A stretch of 64,000 nt of DNA from positions 184,801,956 through 184,865,955 of the forward strand of contig CP136063.1 of assembly GCA_032622095.1 (NCBI GenBank), given 5' to 3'. A program made the position numbers and the translations under genes. Shown here piece after piece: positions 1 through 10,091 of this stretch; within the stretch, counting starts at the first letter, position 1; each line of letters begins with the position of its first letter. Origin of the DNA: Siphonodentalium dalli (lineage: Eukaryota > Mollusca > Scaphopoda > Gadilida > Siphonodentaliidae). The notes beneath the pieces are model-generated. The model was not told the DNA's origin. It did no database searches and saw nothing but the letters and a program-made list of their open reading frames with translations.

Positions 1-1850
1 CATCTACATTGCAATATTAAAGGTACTCAATCCGAACAGAGGGTCCCCATCTCAACAGATTCCAACAACAACAATCCGATCAGAGGGTCCTATATATTTC
101 TTTGGCTTTGGGGGTAAAAAATATTTGATTCGAGTCGAGGAACCCATCAAACAAAGCTCAGAGTTATTAGATATTGATTTTTGAAATTTGTTATTTACTC
201 GAGATGAGTACTAATAATTGCCTTCAACTGCCGAAATCTGCTCGGGATGTGTACACCAAAATCTATTCAAACAGACAAGGATGGATAACTCCCAAATCAA
301 GTGGTAATAATAACGCAATTTTGACTGAGTTCTGGGCCAGAAAGTATTCCCGATAATGAAAAATAATAGATTTCTAAAATCGATATCTAACAAATCTGAG
401 CTTTGATCCATGGGTGACTTCCTCGACTCGAATCCAATATTTTTGAAATAGTAATTGAGAGGAGTTTTATCGGATTGAGTACCTTTAACATCCATGACAA
501 ATTTCATGATGATCAGACTAAAGGTACGACCTGTAGCCCGTGCTAAAGAATTTAGTCATACAAAGAGTAAAATCCAAGATGGCTGCTGGCAGCCATGTTT
601 TTTTGGCCGAATGACACCAAAATTACTCGTTCCCATCTACATGTCAATATTAACATCCATGACAAATTTCATGATGATCAGGCGAAGAGTACGACCAGTG
701 GGCCGTGCTAATGGATTAAATTTTGAAATCAAAGATGGCCGCTGGTGGCCATGTTTTTTGTCCTAATGACCCCAAAATGACTCGTTCCCATCTACATTCC
801 AATTTCAACAGCCATGAAAAATTTCATGATGATCAGACTCAAGGTACGACCTGTAGTCTGTGCTAAAGGATTTAGTCATACAAAGAGTAAAATCCAAGAT
901 GGCTGCTGGTGGCCATGTTTTTTTGGCCGAATGACCCCAAAATGACTTGTTCCCATCTACATGTCATTATTAACATACATGTACATGACAAATTTAATGA
1001 TGATCAGACTAAAGGTACGACCTGTAGCCCGTGCTAAAGAATTTAGTCATACAAAGAGTAAAATACAAGATGGCTGCTGGCGGCCATGTTTTATGGTCGA
1101 ATAACCCCAAAATTACTCGTTCCCATCTGCATGTCAATATTAACATCCATGACAAATTTCATGATGATCAGGCGAAGAGTACGACCTGTAGCCCGTGCTA
1201 ATGGATTAAATTTTGAAATCAAAGATGGCCGCTGGCGGCCATGTTTTTTGTCCTAATGACCCCAAAATGACTCGTTCCCATCTACATTCCAATTTCAACA
1301 GCCATGACAAATTTTATGATGATCAGACAAAAGGTACGACCTGTAGCCCGTGCTAAAGGATTTAGTCATACAAAGAGTAAAATCCAAGATGGCAGCTGGC
1401 GGTCATGTTTTTGGCCGAATGACCCAAAAATGACTCGTTCCCATCTACATGTCATTGTTAACATCCATGACAAATTTTATGATGATCCGACTAAAGGTAC
1501 GACCTGTAGCCTGTGTCAAAGGATTTAGTCATGCAAATAGTAAAATCTAAGATGGCTGCCGGCGGCCATGTTTTTTGGCCGAATGACCCCAAAATTACTC
1601 GTTCTCATCTACATGTCAATATTAACATCCAAGACAAATTTCATGATGATCAGACGAATAGTGCGACCTGTAGCCCGCGCCAATGGATTGAATTTTGAAA
1701 TCCAAGATGGCTGCTGGCGGCCATGTTTTTTGGCCGAATGACCCCAAAATAACTCGTTCCCATCTACATGTCAATGTCAACATCCATGACAAATTTCATA
1801 ATAATCGGACCAAAGGTACGAACTGTAGCCCGTGCTAAAGGAAATCATTG
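1..1850 (+). repeat. Family A tandem array (CAAGATGGC units)
   Basis: About eight and a half units of 155-171 bp in direct repeat. The anchor CCATGACAAATTTCATGATG or a close variant recurs at about 492, 657, 812, 983, 1147, 1302, 1465, 1629 and 1783. Every third unit is most alike (the units at 657, 1147 and 1629 share a run reading ...GGATTAAATTTTGAAATC or near it), so the array has a trimeric higher-order period of roughly 485 bp. Each unit carries CAAGATGGC and GGCCATG facing each other. The array starts before the window and is interrupted by an E element at 17-488. It fades after 1840 into a tail containing GGATACCAAGCCATGGC. Short open frames across the units are not genes. Confidence 0.9.
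17..488. mobile_element. Family E element with TTAA duplication (complete)
   Basis: The 464-bp body (21-484) begins AGGTACTCAATCCG and ends with its complement CGGATTGAGTACCT, and is flanked by TTAA at 17-20 and 485-488. The flanks rejoin as ...CAATATTAACATCCATGAC, which is the normal sequence of the surrounding family A unit, so this is an insertion into the array. Inside are long imperfect inverted arms around GATTCGAGTCGAGGAACC. No transposase is encoded. TTAA duplication plus an AGG-type end suits Kolobok or piggyBac-like elements; which one is not decided. Confidence 0.88.
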
Positions 1851-2574
1851 ACGAATCACGCACACACGCACGACGGATACCAAGCCATGGCAATAGCTCA
1901 AACTTTACAAAGTAAAGTTGAGCTAAAAATGGATGCCTGTTTCCAGTAACCCTACCCCAATCTGACATACCGCACCCTATTGTTTTGCCAATTGTGCCCT
2001 TTTTTTTGGCAATCATCAATCAAGACATAATAGTTCTACATTTCCTGTCAAAATTTATGCTCTCATGTTTTCTGTTTTATCTATGTGTTTAATTTGAGTT
2101 TATTATTTTGATTGTGCCAGTTAGGTTGAGAAAGAGTAGTTATCCATAAGGTGTAAAGAGTAGTTATCGTAATATTTTGGTTTCGTCACTTTGTACCCAT
2201 TAGACTGCATGCATAGTACAGTGCGCCAAATTCTGGAATAGACGACGTCTTAATTACGAACAATAAGAAACAAACTGACATTGTATTCAGCAGAATTAAA
2301 TTAACTGATAATTGATAAACACTAAGAAATTGCTTACAATAAATGAGTGACGTCAGCTTTTTGGTACCTTGCAGAGTTCTATCGGAAACGGCTAGTTTAG
2401 TTGGAGTTTTCAGAAAGTGGTTTTAAATGATATGTGTTCTATTATTGTTTCGATCCTAACAAACTGAAAATACAATAAACACAACAATTAACTGTGATAG
2501 GTAGTATACAACATGTTTCCTCCAAACAGGGATTATTTTCACTTGGCTTGCAGCTTCGTGAAATAGTCAACATA
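1851..2574. other. Unassigned AT-rich DNA
   Basis: I see no coding exon, RNA gene or repeat that I can name here. It lies between the array tail and the first D element. Confidence 0.5.
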
Positions 2575-3003
2575 CAAGCCTGCAAATAGTGTGTCTGTCA
2601 TTCGCAGAATGAGGTTCCCAGAGGGTGAATTTAGTGACACTATCCTGCACAGCACCAAATTCACTGTCTGCGGTCCTCATTCTGCTTTGGCCTCATCTTT
2701 TGGGAAGTATCTATATTAAGTCTCAAATTATTAAACATTGTTTTAGTTACTTTTTCCCTTATCTTCAGTTTCTAAATCCACTAATTAGCAGATCAATTGT
2801 ATAAACAAGGTGACTAATGATTAAACTTCAACTGGGGAACTTCAATCTCACCGTAGGTCTCCCATGGCAGTTAAGGCCTAAGCAAAATGAGGTTCCCAGA
2901 GGGTGAATTTGGTGATGCTAGCCCACTGTGCGGGATAGCATCACTAAATTCACCCTCTGGGGACCTCATTCTGACAATGACAGACACACTATTTGTAGCC
3001 TTG
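2575..3003. mobile_element. Family D double-hairpin element
   Basis: Ends are inverted: CAAGCCTGCAAATAGTGTG at the left, CACTATTTGTAGCCTTG at the right. Inside are two separate hairpin modules (about 2610-2695 and 2886-2973), each with arms reading ATGAGGTYCCCAGAGGGTGA and its complement. Flanking 8-mers TCAACATA and TCAATGTA could be a decayed 8-bp target duplication, as in hAT elements. No protein is encoded; the open frame over 2887-3267 is a by-product of the arms. Confidence 0.75.
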
Positions 3004-3375
3004 TCAATGTATCACTTGACGGTATACATCGTACACTTCTCAGAACAGTCGAGTATTGTCTATGTATGTGGGTGGGTGTTTGGCCATTGGGCATGTTCCA
3101 TTTATATTAGTCGTATATGTAGTCACATAATCAACGCTGAGACACAGGTAATCACGGTCAGCAATCACATTGTCTCAAGTTACTGTGCGCCACATATAGA
3201 AATGGCATATTTTTTAAATATCCCGAAAAGTGAGACAATTTCATTTAATCTTCCCATGGCACAATAATTTTATGGCGAAAGGCAAATTACTAGTTAATAT
3301 ATTCAGAACATGCTGTTACTGCATTTGTGGACAAATACTTGGTACTTTTTTTCTGACATTCTCACCAAACTTTTC
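3004..3375. other. Unassigned DNA
   Basis: No gene or recognised repeat seen. Confidence 0.4.
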
Positions 3376-3615
3376 AATAAGCGAGATCACTGAGTCGTGG
3401 CCGTATTGGATCCATCCATCTCCGAACCGTGGTTTCACAGATTCATCCAACTCCGATTCTGTGGTTTTAGTGCTACAGGTCAAAGTTCTGGAGTAGCATT
3501 TCCATATAGGGAAGTCATGGATAGTTCATGACTTCCATATATGGAATGCAACTCCAGAACTTTGAACTGTACACCTAAAACCACGGAACCAGGCCTTGTG
3601 GATCCTATATGGGCG
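3376..3615. repeat. Nested inverted repeat (AATAAGCGAGATCACTGAGT family)
   Basis: The left arm begins AATAAGCGAGATCACTGAGT and includes TATTGGATCCATCCA, matching the hairpin at 5359-5507. Its loop holds a second palindrome at about 3479-3567, whose arms GGTCAAAGTTCTGGAG and CTCCAGAACTTTGAAC enclose CATTTCCATATA...TATATGGAATG. The outer right arm is decayed. Confidence 0.7.
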
Positions 3616-5160
3616 CGAGTTAGTGACAGGACATATTGAAGGATCACTCCACAATTTATGAGAATATACTTTGGAGATTGGAAACTTAGGTCAGGCTGCT
3701 GGAGAAAACTGCCGAGTATATGTCAACGTATTTTGAATAGGCAGGGTTGGTTTACGCTAGCAGGGCAGTGGGTTCCTTTTGGTGTCCTTTTTGGGGTCCT
3801 TTCCACTGGCCCATACATGTATTTACCCAGCCCGGTATACAGATTACCCGAAAGGAGCCTGTTTCATTCAGCTAGTCTACTTATATTACTGTGTATTTTC
3901 AGAAATATGGCATAAGTTACGGGCTGATATTTACCAATATTAAATATATGCAGTTGCTTGAATGGACTGAGATCTTCCCCCATCAGTTATAGGGGCCCCA
4001 TTCCCCCAACCCTAGCAGAAACGCTGTCAATAGGCATATAATTGGTCATATGTTCATTGCCATAAATAAATGGTGGCATACACCTTTCAATTTTATCACA
4101 TAATTAGCCCATAAACCTGACTTCATATTTTTTAGTAAGACACACATGTATTATCAGCATGTGTAGTGATGTAGGGGCTTAGAACAATGTCATCGATCAA
4201 TGTTATTATTCTGTTAATTAGAATATAATTATGAAATTCAATTTGTGTTGAGTTATTTAGTGTTGACTGTGTGATCAACATGAGTGATAAGGGTGGTTGA
4301 ATAATTTTGTCAACATGAAAAGACTATATTTGTTCTTGAAGGTGTCTTTACTTCCTCTTTTGTTGTGATAATAAAATCAATATTAATTTTTTTTAACCCC
4401 AGCCGTTTCGAGATCGTTTTTTCTTGCTAAAATGTGATTATGTGATAAAAAGGATGTCAAATTCGTCACAATACCATACAAAATTTATGAACCTCATCCA
4501 CTAAATTCGATTCAAGCCTCGATTCAAATTTAGTGCACTCAGTTAATAAATTTCGAATAGAATAGTGACTCATTATTAGAGATCCTCTATATATGAAATT
4601 ACATTATTTTTTCTGCATATTTATTAAAATTGGATATTTTTATTTCAATTTGAAACTGCATGATCCCTGACAGTGGATAATACAATCTGAAATGATTCAT
4701 ACACACAAATAGTACCAATTGATACACCACACATATAGCATATATATAATTATGTCATAAAAATATGATGAACTTTGGAATGTTGTTCACAGTAATATAG
4801 ACAAATGCACATGAACATTAACAACCTTTATATATAAGGTAACTGTATTACCACACAACAAAAGATATGGGCTAGCAGGGATTATAAGAGCACAGGGTTT
4901 TTTAATGTGATTCACTTCCACCCTGTCATACCTGCACACACCCTTATGATATATGCAACATTATAAATAAAGTTGAACATTCGTCACTAAAGCATGCATT
5001 CTGATTGGTCAAAAGCTGCTAACTTTAGTTTTTGATTCACCAGCAATGTCTGCTGACGACTGCACAAATTTTGAATAGAGCATGCTGCTATTAACAATGT
5101 GTGTCAAATACGTCACTGCAAATCCAGTCCTCGCGTGAGTAGCATTATCGAGTTCAACCG
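3616..5160. other. Unassigned AT-rich DNA
   Basis: About 1.5 kb with no exon, RNA gene or named repeat that I can support. Confidence 0.45.
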
Positions 5161-5164
5161 GAAA

Positions 5165-5345
5165 GTTGTTATCTATATTAAAAGTAATCACAAAGTAATC
5201 AAAATGTAATCATGATTACAGGTACATTTGAAAGTAATCGATTACGATTACTTGTAAATCAAGAAATGTCATGATTACTGATTACAGGTGATTAATCAAA
5301 TTTTTTTAATCAATTACTTTGATTACGAGTACGATTACCTCAACC
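5165..5345. repeat. GTAATC/GATTAC-rich tract
   Basis: Roughly a dozen GTAATC or GATTAC words occur in 180 bp in both orientations, including the palindrome GTAATCGATTAC. It looks like a degenerate simple repeat rather than coding sequence. Confidence 0.7.
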
Positions 5346-5358
5346 CTGCTATAGATAC

Positions 5359-5507
5359 AATAAGCGAGATCACTGAGTTGCTACCATATTGGATCCATCC
5401 AGTCCCATTCCGCGCATTCAGTGCTACAGATTATAGTGAACACTTAAACCACGGAATGGGAGCTGGATGGATCCAATATGGTAGTGACTAAGTGATCTCG
5501 CTTATTA
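5359..5507. repeat. Hairpin element, AATAAGCGAGATCACTGAGT family
   Basis: Arms AATAAGCGAGATCACTGAGT...ACCATATTGGATCCATCCAG pair with CTGGATGGATCCAATATGGT...AGTGATCTCGCTTATT across a short loop. A diverged, nested relative is at 3376. Confidence 0.85.
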
Positions 5508-5596
5508 AAAGGAAGTTGCTCTGGCTCTGCTCCGAGTAACCGAATGAAACGTACCCAGAGATTTGATCACCGGAAAAAGGATATCTCACTCATACA

Positions 5597-5818
5597 TACA
5601 GTAATGCCCTAAATAATTGACTCCTTAACCACAGCAGAATTATGGGTAATTTTTTAGGATATTGTCGGAAATATGGCTTGTTGCCATTCATCGGAAAACT
5701 CTCACTGAGAGCTTTCCGATGAATGGCAACAAGCCATATTTCCGACTAAATCAGACTAAATCCTGAAAAATTACCCATAATTCTGCTGTGGTTAAAGAGT
5801 CGATTATTTAGGGCATCA
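5597..5818. mobile_element. Family B palindrome, copy 1
   Basis: A roughly 215-bp near-perfect palindrome. The left end is TACAGTAATGCCCTAAATAA and its arms contain CTTAACCACAGCAGAATTAT and TGGCTTGTTGCCATTCATCG, repeated in reverse after the apex GAGAGCTTTCCG. Complete relatives end TACTGTA, implying a TA target site. Ends starting CAGT with a TA target suggest a Tc1/mariner or pogo-type miniature element. Here the last seven bases are lost. Confidence 0.88.
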
Positions 5819-6386
5819 ATGGAGCTGGTAATGCCGAAAAATGGTTTTTGTGCAGTTAGTTTTAAATTGTCGGTGGATTGAATTACAAGGGGGATAACCA
5901 TACCCTGTTTTGTTGGGCATTCAGCGATATCCCCAAATAATCAACTCAACAGTGTATGTTTATCTCCTATTAGTAATATGTATATCAGGGGTGTATGCGT
6001 GAGTGGCAAAAGTATTAAGATGCATGATAGTACTATCACTATTTGTTCTGCTTCGAGGGTGAAATATATTTTATTTGAGTCGAGGAACATACCTACCTTC
6101 AAAGCTCAGGGCTATTAAATTTCGTTTGTTTTAATCAATTTATTTTCTACACCTCAAATTGTTGTCAGCCTGGCAAAATTTTGTATTTATAAATATACAG
6201 ACATTGGCTGATAATGAGAGTTGGGAGGTCGTGATTGGCAGTAATCGAAATAAAAAACGACAGAAATATCAGCAGAAAAATAATTACAGTATCTTCTGAC
6301 GGTTGGCATATGGATACATTGGTATACTTATTCCCGATTCAGTAATCATGTTTTATGCATGAAATAGACAAGTTTAATTCCATGTC
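5819..6386. other. Mostly unassigned; E-element fragment at about 6045-6125
   Basis: The only recognised part is a stretch containing TTTGAGTCGAGGAAC and AAAGCTCAGGGCTATTA, matching the interior of family E elements. No gene seen. Confidence 0.5.
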
Positions 6387-7319
6387 TAGGGTTGAAACGA
6401 TTAATCGACTAGCTGTAGTCGACGCTGAAATGTCAGAACGTCGACTCTGAATTTTGCCGTCGACTAGTCGGAACATAGTGTATTAGTTACATGTATATCG
6501 TTTTCAAGATCGATTCCGGCATAAACGGTATTAACTGCGCATAAGTTACGGTAAGTATAACGTTTGGTGGCACCCGGAATTGACAGTGTTACTAGTATAG
6601 ACACACACAGTGACCCAACTATTAATTGAAAGAATGAAATTGACAACACAATGTCTCACTCGTCGTTTGAGGTCAAAGACATCACTGCGACATGATGGCA
6701 ATGATTGACGCGGCTTTATCGTTTGTCTGAGACCACATTGATCTAGACACAGTGTAGTATTGTTTCAATTGATCTCGCACCATCGGTAATGATGCGACGC
6801 TGTGTGAAGGTCACTTAAGGTGACATCATTGGTGCTACCGTACATAAATGATACTGACATTAAGAACTGGCTATCGTATTCTACAACGTAGCCTATACTA
6901 TAGGGCGTATTTAGTCGGAACAATAACATTTTATAGTGACACCGCTCGGCACCGGTTTATTGCTGATCACGTGACTAAACGAAATCTCGAACGCTGCATA
7001 TTAAATTTAAAACCAGTATAAATGATTGTGTTTCTAATCATTATCCACCACATGTATAATTATATAATTACATTCAGTGTGTTGGATAAATATCAAGATG
7101 TTTACTGTATTATTTTCCAAATAAATTGGTGTCTATGCAGGGAAATGGGCTACGCAATAGACCGTCATTGCATCAGTCATCAGTGTATGGCATGTACGAT
7201 GAATTTTCCGTACCATGATATGTTTGAAAGTTTTGATATCGGGTACCGACTAGTCGACACAACGCGACTTTTGGGCCTCGACTAGTCGACTTTGAAATTC
7301 ACTAGTCATTTCAACACTA
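6387..7319. mobile_element. Non-autonomous hAT-type element, 933 bp
   Basis: The 8-mer TCCATGTC stands at 6379-6386 and again at 7320-7327, a perfect 8-bp target duplication. The element between begins TAGGGTTGAAACGATTA and ends with the complement of TAGTGTTGAAATGACTA. Subterminal CGACTAGTCGAC-like palindromes lie at both ends. No transposase frame remains. An 8-bp duplication is the mark of the hAT superfamily. Confidence 0.88.
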
Positions 7320-7439
7320 TCCATGTCGACCACGCGTGAAAGATGATATTTGTTTACGTTTGTGATGACACATGCAAGGGAATTCCAGTTGGAACCAGCA
7401 TCACTACATGTATATATGGTATCTATATATAGAAAATAA

Positions 7440-7580
7440 GTAGATTTAAAAAATCTAAACTTAAAAACTCTGACTATTGAAGGGTGGATTTCTCGACTCA
7501 AATCAAATGTTGTTCACCCCCAAAGCTGAAGAAATAGTAATTCAGGGGAGTGAAATCGGACAGATCATCTTCAAATGGAA
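7440..7580. mobile_element. Family E 3' fragment
   Basis: TTTCTCGACTCAAATCAAAT, then GAAATAGTAATTCAGGGGAG, matches the right half of E elements. The terminal repeat is not intact. Confidence 0.65.
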
Positions 7581-7605
7581 ATATAAAGTTCAGGCCTAAA
7601 TTATA

Positions 7606-7867
7606 TTACCCTTTCATGGCAACAGCAGCGCTGGTGCAGCATTAAAGATCCTGTGTCAGTGCATACTCTTATATATGCGAGTCTCCTATTGGGAACCTCG
7701 CATATATAAGATAATGCACTGCCTTACAAGGTCAAGGTAAATATTGTTAGGCTAATGTATTCTCTTATATATGCAAGGCTCCCTATGGGAGACTCGCATA
7801 TTTAAGAGAATGCATTGGCACAGGGTTTTCACAAAAATTCAGGAAGCTCCAGTCATGGAATGGTTAA
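7606..7867. mobile_element. Family C1 element (TTAACCCTTT type), copy 1
   Basis: Begins TTACCCTTTCATGGC, ends AGTCATGGAATGGTTAA. It holds two successive palindromic modules built on GCATTCTCTTATATATGCG, separated by a spacer reading TACAAGGTCAAGGTAAATAT, and ends in the GCACAGGG...AGGAAGCTCC block. TTAA plus CCCTTT ends are typical of piggyBac-type elements. No protein is encoded. Confidence 0.8.
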
Positions 7868-8363
7868 TTAGGTCTACGCATATATTATATTCGAGCCCAC
7901 TTGAAATAGTGAGCTCCTAAAATAATTTGAGACATTGCTTCATAAACAATAAATTAGATTAAAAAATCTTTTCACTGTCCAAATTGAGACTATATTAAAA
8001 CTTTTTCATATTTCTAAATTTATAATTGCTCAATGAAATTAAATTCAGTAAAAAAAATGACTTTTAGTGGAAGATGTATCTTTAAACTTGAGATATCCAA
8101 CTTTTATCAGTTACTAGTTGATCTTCAATTTCCAATTTTGTGTCGCTAATGAATGAGGTGAGACACACCCACACTGCCCTCACTTGTTGCTCCATTCACA
8201 AACTATAAAGATCGAGGAGGTGACAGTTAAAAATCATCCATGAAATTCTAACGATATTTAGTGATGTCAAGTATTAAAGTAAGCACATGGTTTATTACAT
8301 CAGATATCAACTGGAAATAACCCTGCGTTGTCAAAAATTGGATTCCATGGAAAATTTGGTTCC
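7868..8363. other. Unassigned DNA
   Basis: No gene or recognised repeat seen. Confidence 0.4.
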
Positions 8364-8577
8364 TACAGCAATGCCCTAATTAATCGACTCCTTAACCATA
8401 GCAGAATTATGGGTAATTTTTCCAGATTTAGTCGGAAATATGGCTTGTTGCCATTCATCGGAAAGCTCTCACAGAGCTTTCCGATGAATGGCAACAAGCC
8501 ATATTTCGACTAAATCCTGAAAAATTACCCATAATTCTGCTGTGGTTAAGGAGTTGATTATTTAGGGCATTACTGTA
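8364..8577. mobile_element. Family B palindrome, copy 2
   Basis: Complete copy: TACAGCAATGCCCTAATTAA at the left, GGGCATTACTGTA at the right, arms about 100 bp each, apex GAAAGCTCTCACAGAGCTTTC. Confidence 0.9.
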
Positions 8578-8769
8578 TGTACATACTGGGTACTAAAACA
8601 ATATTTGTATATACCATCCTTAAGAAGTTGTTGAACATTTATTTACTGAGTTTGCAGATGCAATACATATTGCTACGAGATGTATGAAGCTTGTGTAGTA
8701 TTCTCATGCAGTTATCCATAGCATATACTCAAACAATGCACACACAAAGTATTGATGTGTATTGTGCCA

Positions 8770-8976
8770 TACAGTAATGCTCTAAATAATCGACTCCTTA
8801 ACCACAGCAGAATTAAGGGTAACTTTTCAGGAAATATGGCTTGTTGCCATTCATCGGAAAGCTCTCGCTGAGAGCTTTCCGATGAATGGCAACAAGCCAT
8901 ATTTCCGATTAAATCCTAAAAATTGACCCATAATTCTGCTGTGGTTAAGGAGTCGATTATTTAGGGCATTACTGTA
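8770..8976. mobile_element. Family B palindrome, copy 3
   Basis: Complete copy, TACAGTAATGCTCTAAATAA to GGGCATTACTGTA. The left arm lacks a few bases near TTTCAGG, so the arms pair with a small bulge. Confidence 0.9.
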
Positions 8977-9801
8977 GTGTGTGTATGCACGGCCTCCCAA
9001 TGTATTGGGATTGTTTGTGATTGTGAATCATCATTTGCTAACCTCAGGTGTTATATTCACATTGAGATTAACGGTTTATATTGCCGAGTCGCATGTTGTT
9101 GTTAAATGTAGGTCTCATTTCATGAAATTTGGTCAATGGCGGAAATCGACGCTCTTTTCATTTTATATTTTGCGCATTATTTTTCATGGCATTTTGATTT
9201 CTGGTGTAGCTACATATACCTCAGCAAAAATACCCCTGCGTTCTAATCGCACAGTCCTGGAGTGCAAGCCTATAAGGTGATGATTGTGCTATTAACTGAT
9301 ACAGATGACTGATCACCTATAAACGCGACTTGAGGATACACCGGTATTGTGTTGTCATCACAAAAAAACAAACAAGTTTTGCTTGTCAATATCTCCTGGA
9401 TACATGTGTGTATAATACACAAGCTTCATACATGTCACTGCATGTGTTTAACACATGTTTTAACATCGGGATCTCACTTCCACGAATATTTGTATACAAA
9501 ATGTACCTCGATTATTTCGTAAAAAAATTCCTGACCGATTGAATGTGAGAATAAGAAGTTAACACATACGGGGTGTCTGGACCATACACTGAGAAGCAGG
9601 AATTTTACTGCGTGGCCTAATGACCTGAATACAGATATACTTTTGTGCTATAATTATGTCAACAAAATTGCTCTAATTTTTGGCTTATAATTTTTCAGGA
9701 ACCAAATTTCCCATCAAACCCCGGTGGGAATAGACAAGTTCCAACCATATTTGACTGACCAGTATTCAAATTGTCTGCGTAGGAAACATTCACCTTACGA
9801 A
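8977..9801. other. Region 3' of the HMBOX1-like gene
   Basis: This should contain the minus-strand 3' UTR. I find no clear AATAAA on the minus strand close to the stop codon, and no other feature. Confidence 0.4.
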
Positions 9802-10091
9802 TCAATCATCAGGCTCTTCCTTGATCAACACTGGCTCAGCATCTGCTTCTCCAGTTAGAGCACAAATTGTTGAGTTTACAGCTGCAAGTTGATCAGCTAT
9901 CAACTGGTCTGTATCTGTTATGTTATCATTCTCGGTAGATGATTGAGCGAATGAATTGTCCTCATGAGCGTTATTTGAATCATTACTACCATCAAAGTTC
10001 TCCTCACTAGAAATTACGAAATTATTCACCTGCGGAATCTGCTGTGGGCAGGTGGACTTCCTCCTTGGAACCATTGTTACATCTATTGTGT
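9802..10091 (-). CDS. HMBOX1: HMBOX1-like terminal coding exon
   Basis: Acceptor CTTCACTATTTTCAG|AC, phase 1. After a basic run (VPRRKS) comes a Ser/Asn/Asp-rich stretch, then DQLIADQLAAVNSTICAL and the end IKEEPDD before TGA. Vertebrate HMBOX1 ends in the same way (AAVNHTILAL, then an IKxE motif and acidic residues). Confidence 0.9.

Noticed and set aside
494-1698. Several 60-90-codon frames beginning MTNFMMIR
   Set aside because: Same family A unit translated repeatedly; no selection signal and no known domain.
2887-3267. 126-codon open frame
   Set aside because: It starts inside the right hairpin of a D element and has no domain; an artefact of the repeat arms.
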